A DNA stretch of 5,798 nt from an uncultured Clostridia bacterium. GTDB taxonomy: Bacteria; Bacillota; Clostridia; UBA1381. A program made the position numbers and the translations under genes. The DNA is taken from assembly GCA_934454745.1 (NCBI GenBank), contig CAKSGP010000106.1, forward strand, positions 1 to 5,798. The letters are read 5' to 3'. Below, one piece after another: positions 4,864-5,798 of this stretch (its first letter is position 1; every line of letters begins with the position of its first letter). Below the pieces are notes generated by a model. The model was not told the origin of the DNA, did no database searches, and saw only the letters and a program-made list of their open reading frames with translations.

Positions 4864-5798
4864 TTAGTAGTTTTTAAGTCTTTCTTTATACGCTTCGTAT
4901 GAAGCCTTTATGTCCTCCATACAATCGCCGCCGAATTTTTCCAGAAAGGCGTTTACGATTTCAAAGGCAACAGCCGCCTCAACTACCACAGAACATGCCG
5001 GAACGGCACACGCATCTGAACGCTCAACTGATGCTTTATGCTCTTTTTTGTCTATTATACTTGCTGTTTTAAGCGGATTATACAAAGTCGGAATAGGCTT
5101 CATTGCCGCACGCACTACTATGGGCTCACCATTTGACATACCGCCCTCTATTCCGCCGGCATTATTTGTTACACGGCTAAATCCGTTATTATATACAATC
5201 TCATCGTGTACCTTTGAGCCGCATTTTTTTGCAGCATCAAAGCCTACACCGATTTCCACACCTTTAATCGCCTGAACACTCATAACAGAAAACGCAAGAC
5301 GTGCATCAAGCTTTCTGTCATAGTGAACATAGCTTCCAAGTCCTACGGGAGCGCCTGTTACAACGGTTTCAACTACTCCGCCGCAGGATTCGCCTGATTT
5401 CTTAATTTTGTCAATATAATCCATTGCTTCTTTTTCAGATTCAGTATTACCAAATCCAACAGGCGATTGAGCTACTCTTTCATAAAACCCTTCACTTGTT
5501 GTATCATCACTATCTGCTACTTCGCCTATTGATACCACACGGCTTTTAAATTCTATCCCGAAGGGTTCTGTTATCTGGCGTACCAATGCACCCACAGCAA
5601 CACGTGATGCTGTCTCCCTTGCAGATGCACGCTCAAGCACGTTTCGTAAATCGTGATGATTATATTTCATACCGCCCGATAAATCGGCGTGGCCGGGACG
5701 TGGAAATTCAACAGATTTTTCGCCGTTTGATTCTTCCGTACCCATAATCTCACTCCAGTTCTCCCAATCGCGATTTTCTATCTTAATTGCAATAGGAC
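4864..5798 (-). CDS. aroC: Chorismate synthase, C-terminal ~310 residues (5' end outside window)
   Basis: This enzyme converts 5-enolpyruvylshikimate 3-phosphate to chorismate, the last shared step of aromatic amino acid synthesis, using reduced FMN. The frame stays open to the right edge: the ATG at 5743-5745 is internal, since 17 codons before it read PIAIKIENRDWENWSEI, a conserved part of the enzyme. Further hallmarks are RPGHAD, ERASARETASRVAVGA, GGMSNGEPIVVRAAMKPIPTL and the signature RSDACAVPA near the end. The missing N-terminus would hold the GESHG motif. The frame is intact, ends ASYEAYKERLKNY, and nothing suggests inactivation. Typical full length is about 360-390 aa. The ECF sigma gene begins 33 bases downstream with no terminator visible between, so read-through into it is likely. 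Confidence 0.97.
   Translation of the reverse strand, partial: PIAIKIENRDWENWSEIMGTEESNGEKSVEFPRPGHADLSGGMKYNHHDLRNVLERASARETASRVAVGALVRQITEPFGIEFKSRVVSIGEVADSDDTTSEGFYERVAQSPVGFGNTESEKEAMDYIDKIKKSGESCGGVVETVVTGAPVGLGSYVHYDRKLDARLAFSVMSVQAIKGVEIGVGFDAAKKCGSKVHDEIVYNNGFSRVTNNAGGIEGGMSNGEPIVVRAAMKPIPTLYNPLKTASIIDKKEHKASVERSDACAVPACSVVVEAAVAFEIVNAFLEKFGGDCMEDIKASYEAYKERLKNY

Noticed and set aside
4886..4900. ATACG-CGTAT inverted repeat near the aroC 3' end as a sigma-operon operator
   Set aside because: It is only five bases per arm and encodes ordinary AroC residues (SYEAYK). There is no independent support.
5743..5745. ATG as the start of aroC
   Set aside because: The frame continues upstream to the window edge with conserved chorismate synthase sequence (IENRDWENW), so this Met is internal.

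Overview
The window looks like chromosomal DNA of a low-GC, Gram-positive, Clostridia-type bacterium. The evidence is AT-rich sequence, strong GGAGG-type ribosome binding sites, several TTG/GTG starts, a tRNA with an encoded CCA end, and protein families typical of that group (zinc-finger anti-sigma factor with its ECF sigma factor, PMCA-like Ca2+ ATPase, a clostridial-style histidine phosphatase). This is inference from style; the species cannot be named.

Layout. Bases 1-566 (+) hold the C-terminal membrane part of a P-type Ca2+-transporting ATPase. An AT-rich spacer with two stem-loops follows, then a tRNA-Asp(GUC) with a near-consensus promoter and its own terminator (791-940). Bases 984-3204 (+) form a small rearranged accessory region. 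It holds a 72-aa cysteine-rich protein of unknown function, a frameshifted remnant of an M15-type D-Ala-D-Ala carboxypeptidase that is not visible as any single open reading frame, a histidine-phosphatase-family gene (copy A), a truncated second copy of the cysteine-rich gene, and a second histidine phosphatase gene (copy B). A bidirectional terminator (3229-3271) separates this from the minus-strand genes. Those read, in transcription order, aroC (chorismate synthase, 5' end outside the window), an ECF sigma factor, and its membrane-bound zinc-finger anti-sigma factor with a Pro/Thr-rich outer linker and a C-terminal domain I do not recognise.

How the genes work together. The sigma and anti-sigma genes form a classic envelope-signal pair and lie close enough behind aroC to be partly co-transcribed with it. 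The + strand region is best read as a decaying, recombining tandem array. The two phosphatase genes are identical over 548 bp but differ at 7 of the next 114 positions and also just upstream of the genes, the signature of recent gene conversion or an equivalent recombination. Both end in a 28-bp tandem repeat whose length is not a multiple of three, so repeat number and point changes set the C-terminus. Copy B lies downstream of A without an intervening terminator and lacks the sequence that holds the promoter candidates in front of A.

I found no CRISPR array, transposase, integrase, attachment-site repeat or known defence system. The most noteworthy content is the mosaic duplication and the uncharacterised cysteine-rich protein, not a clear new system.
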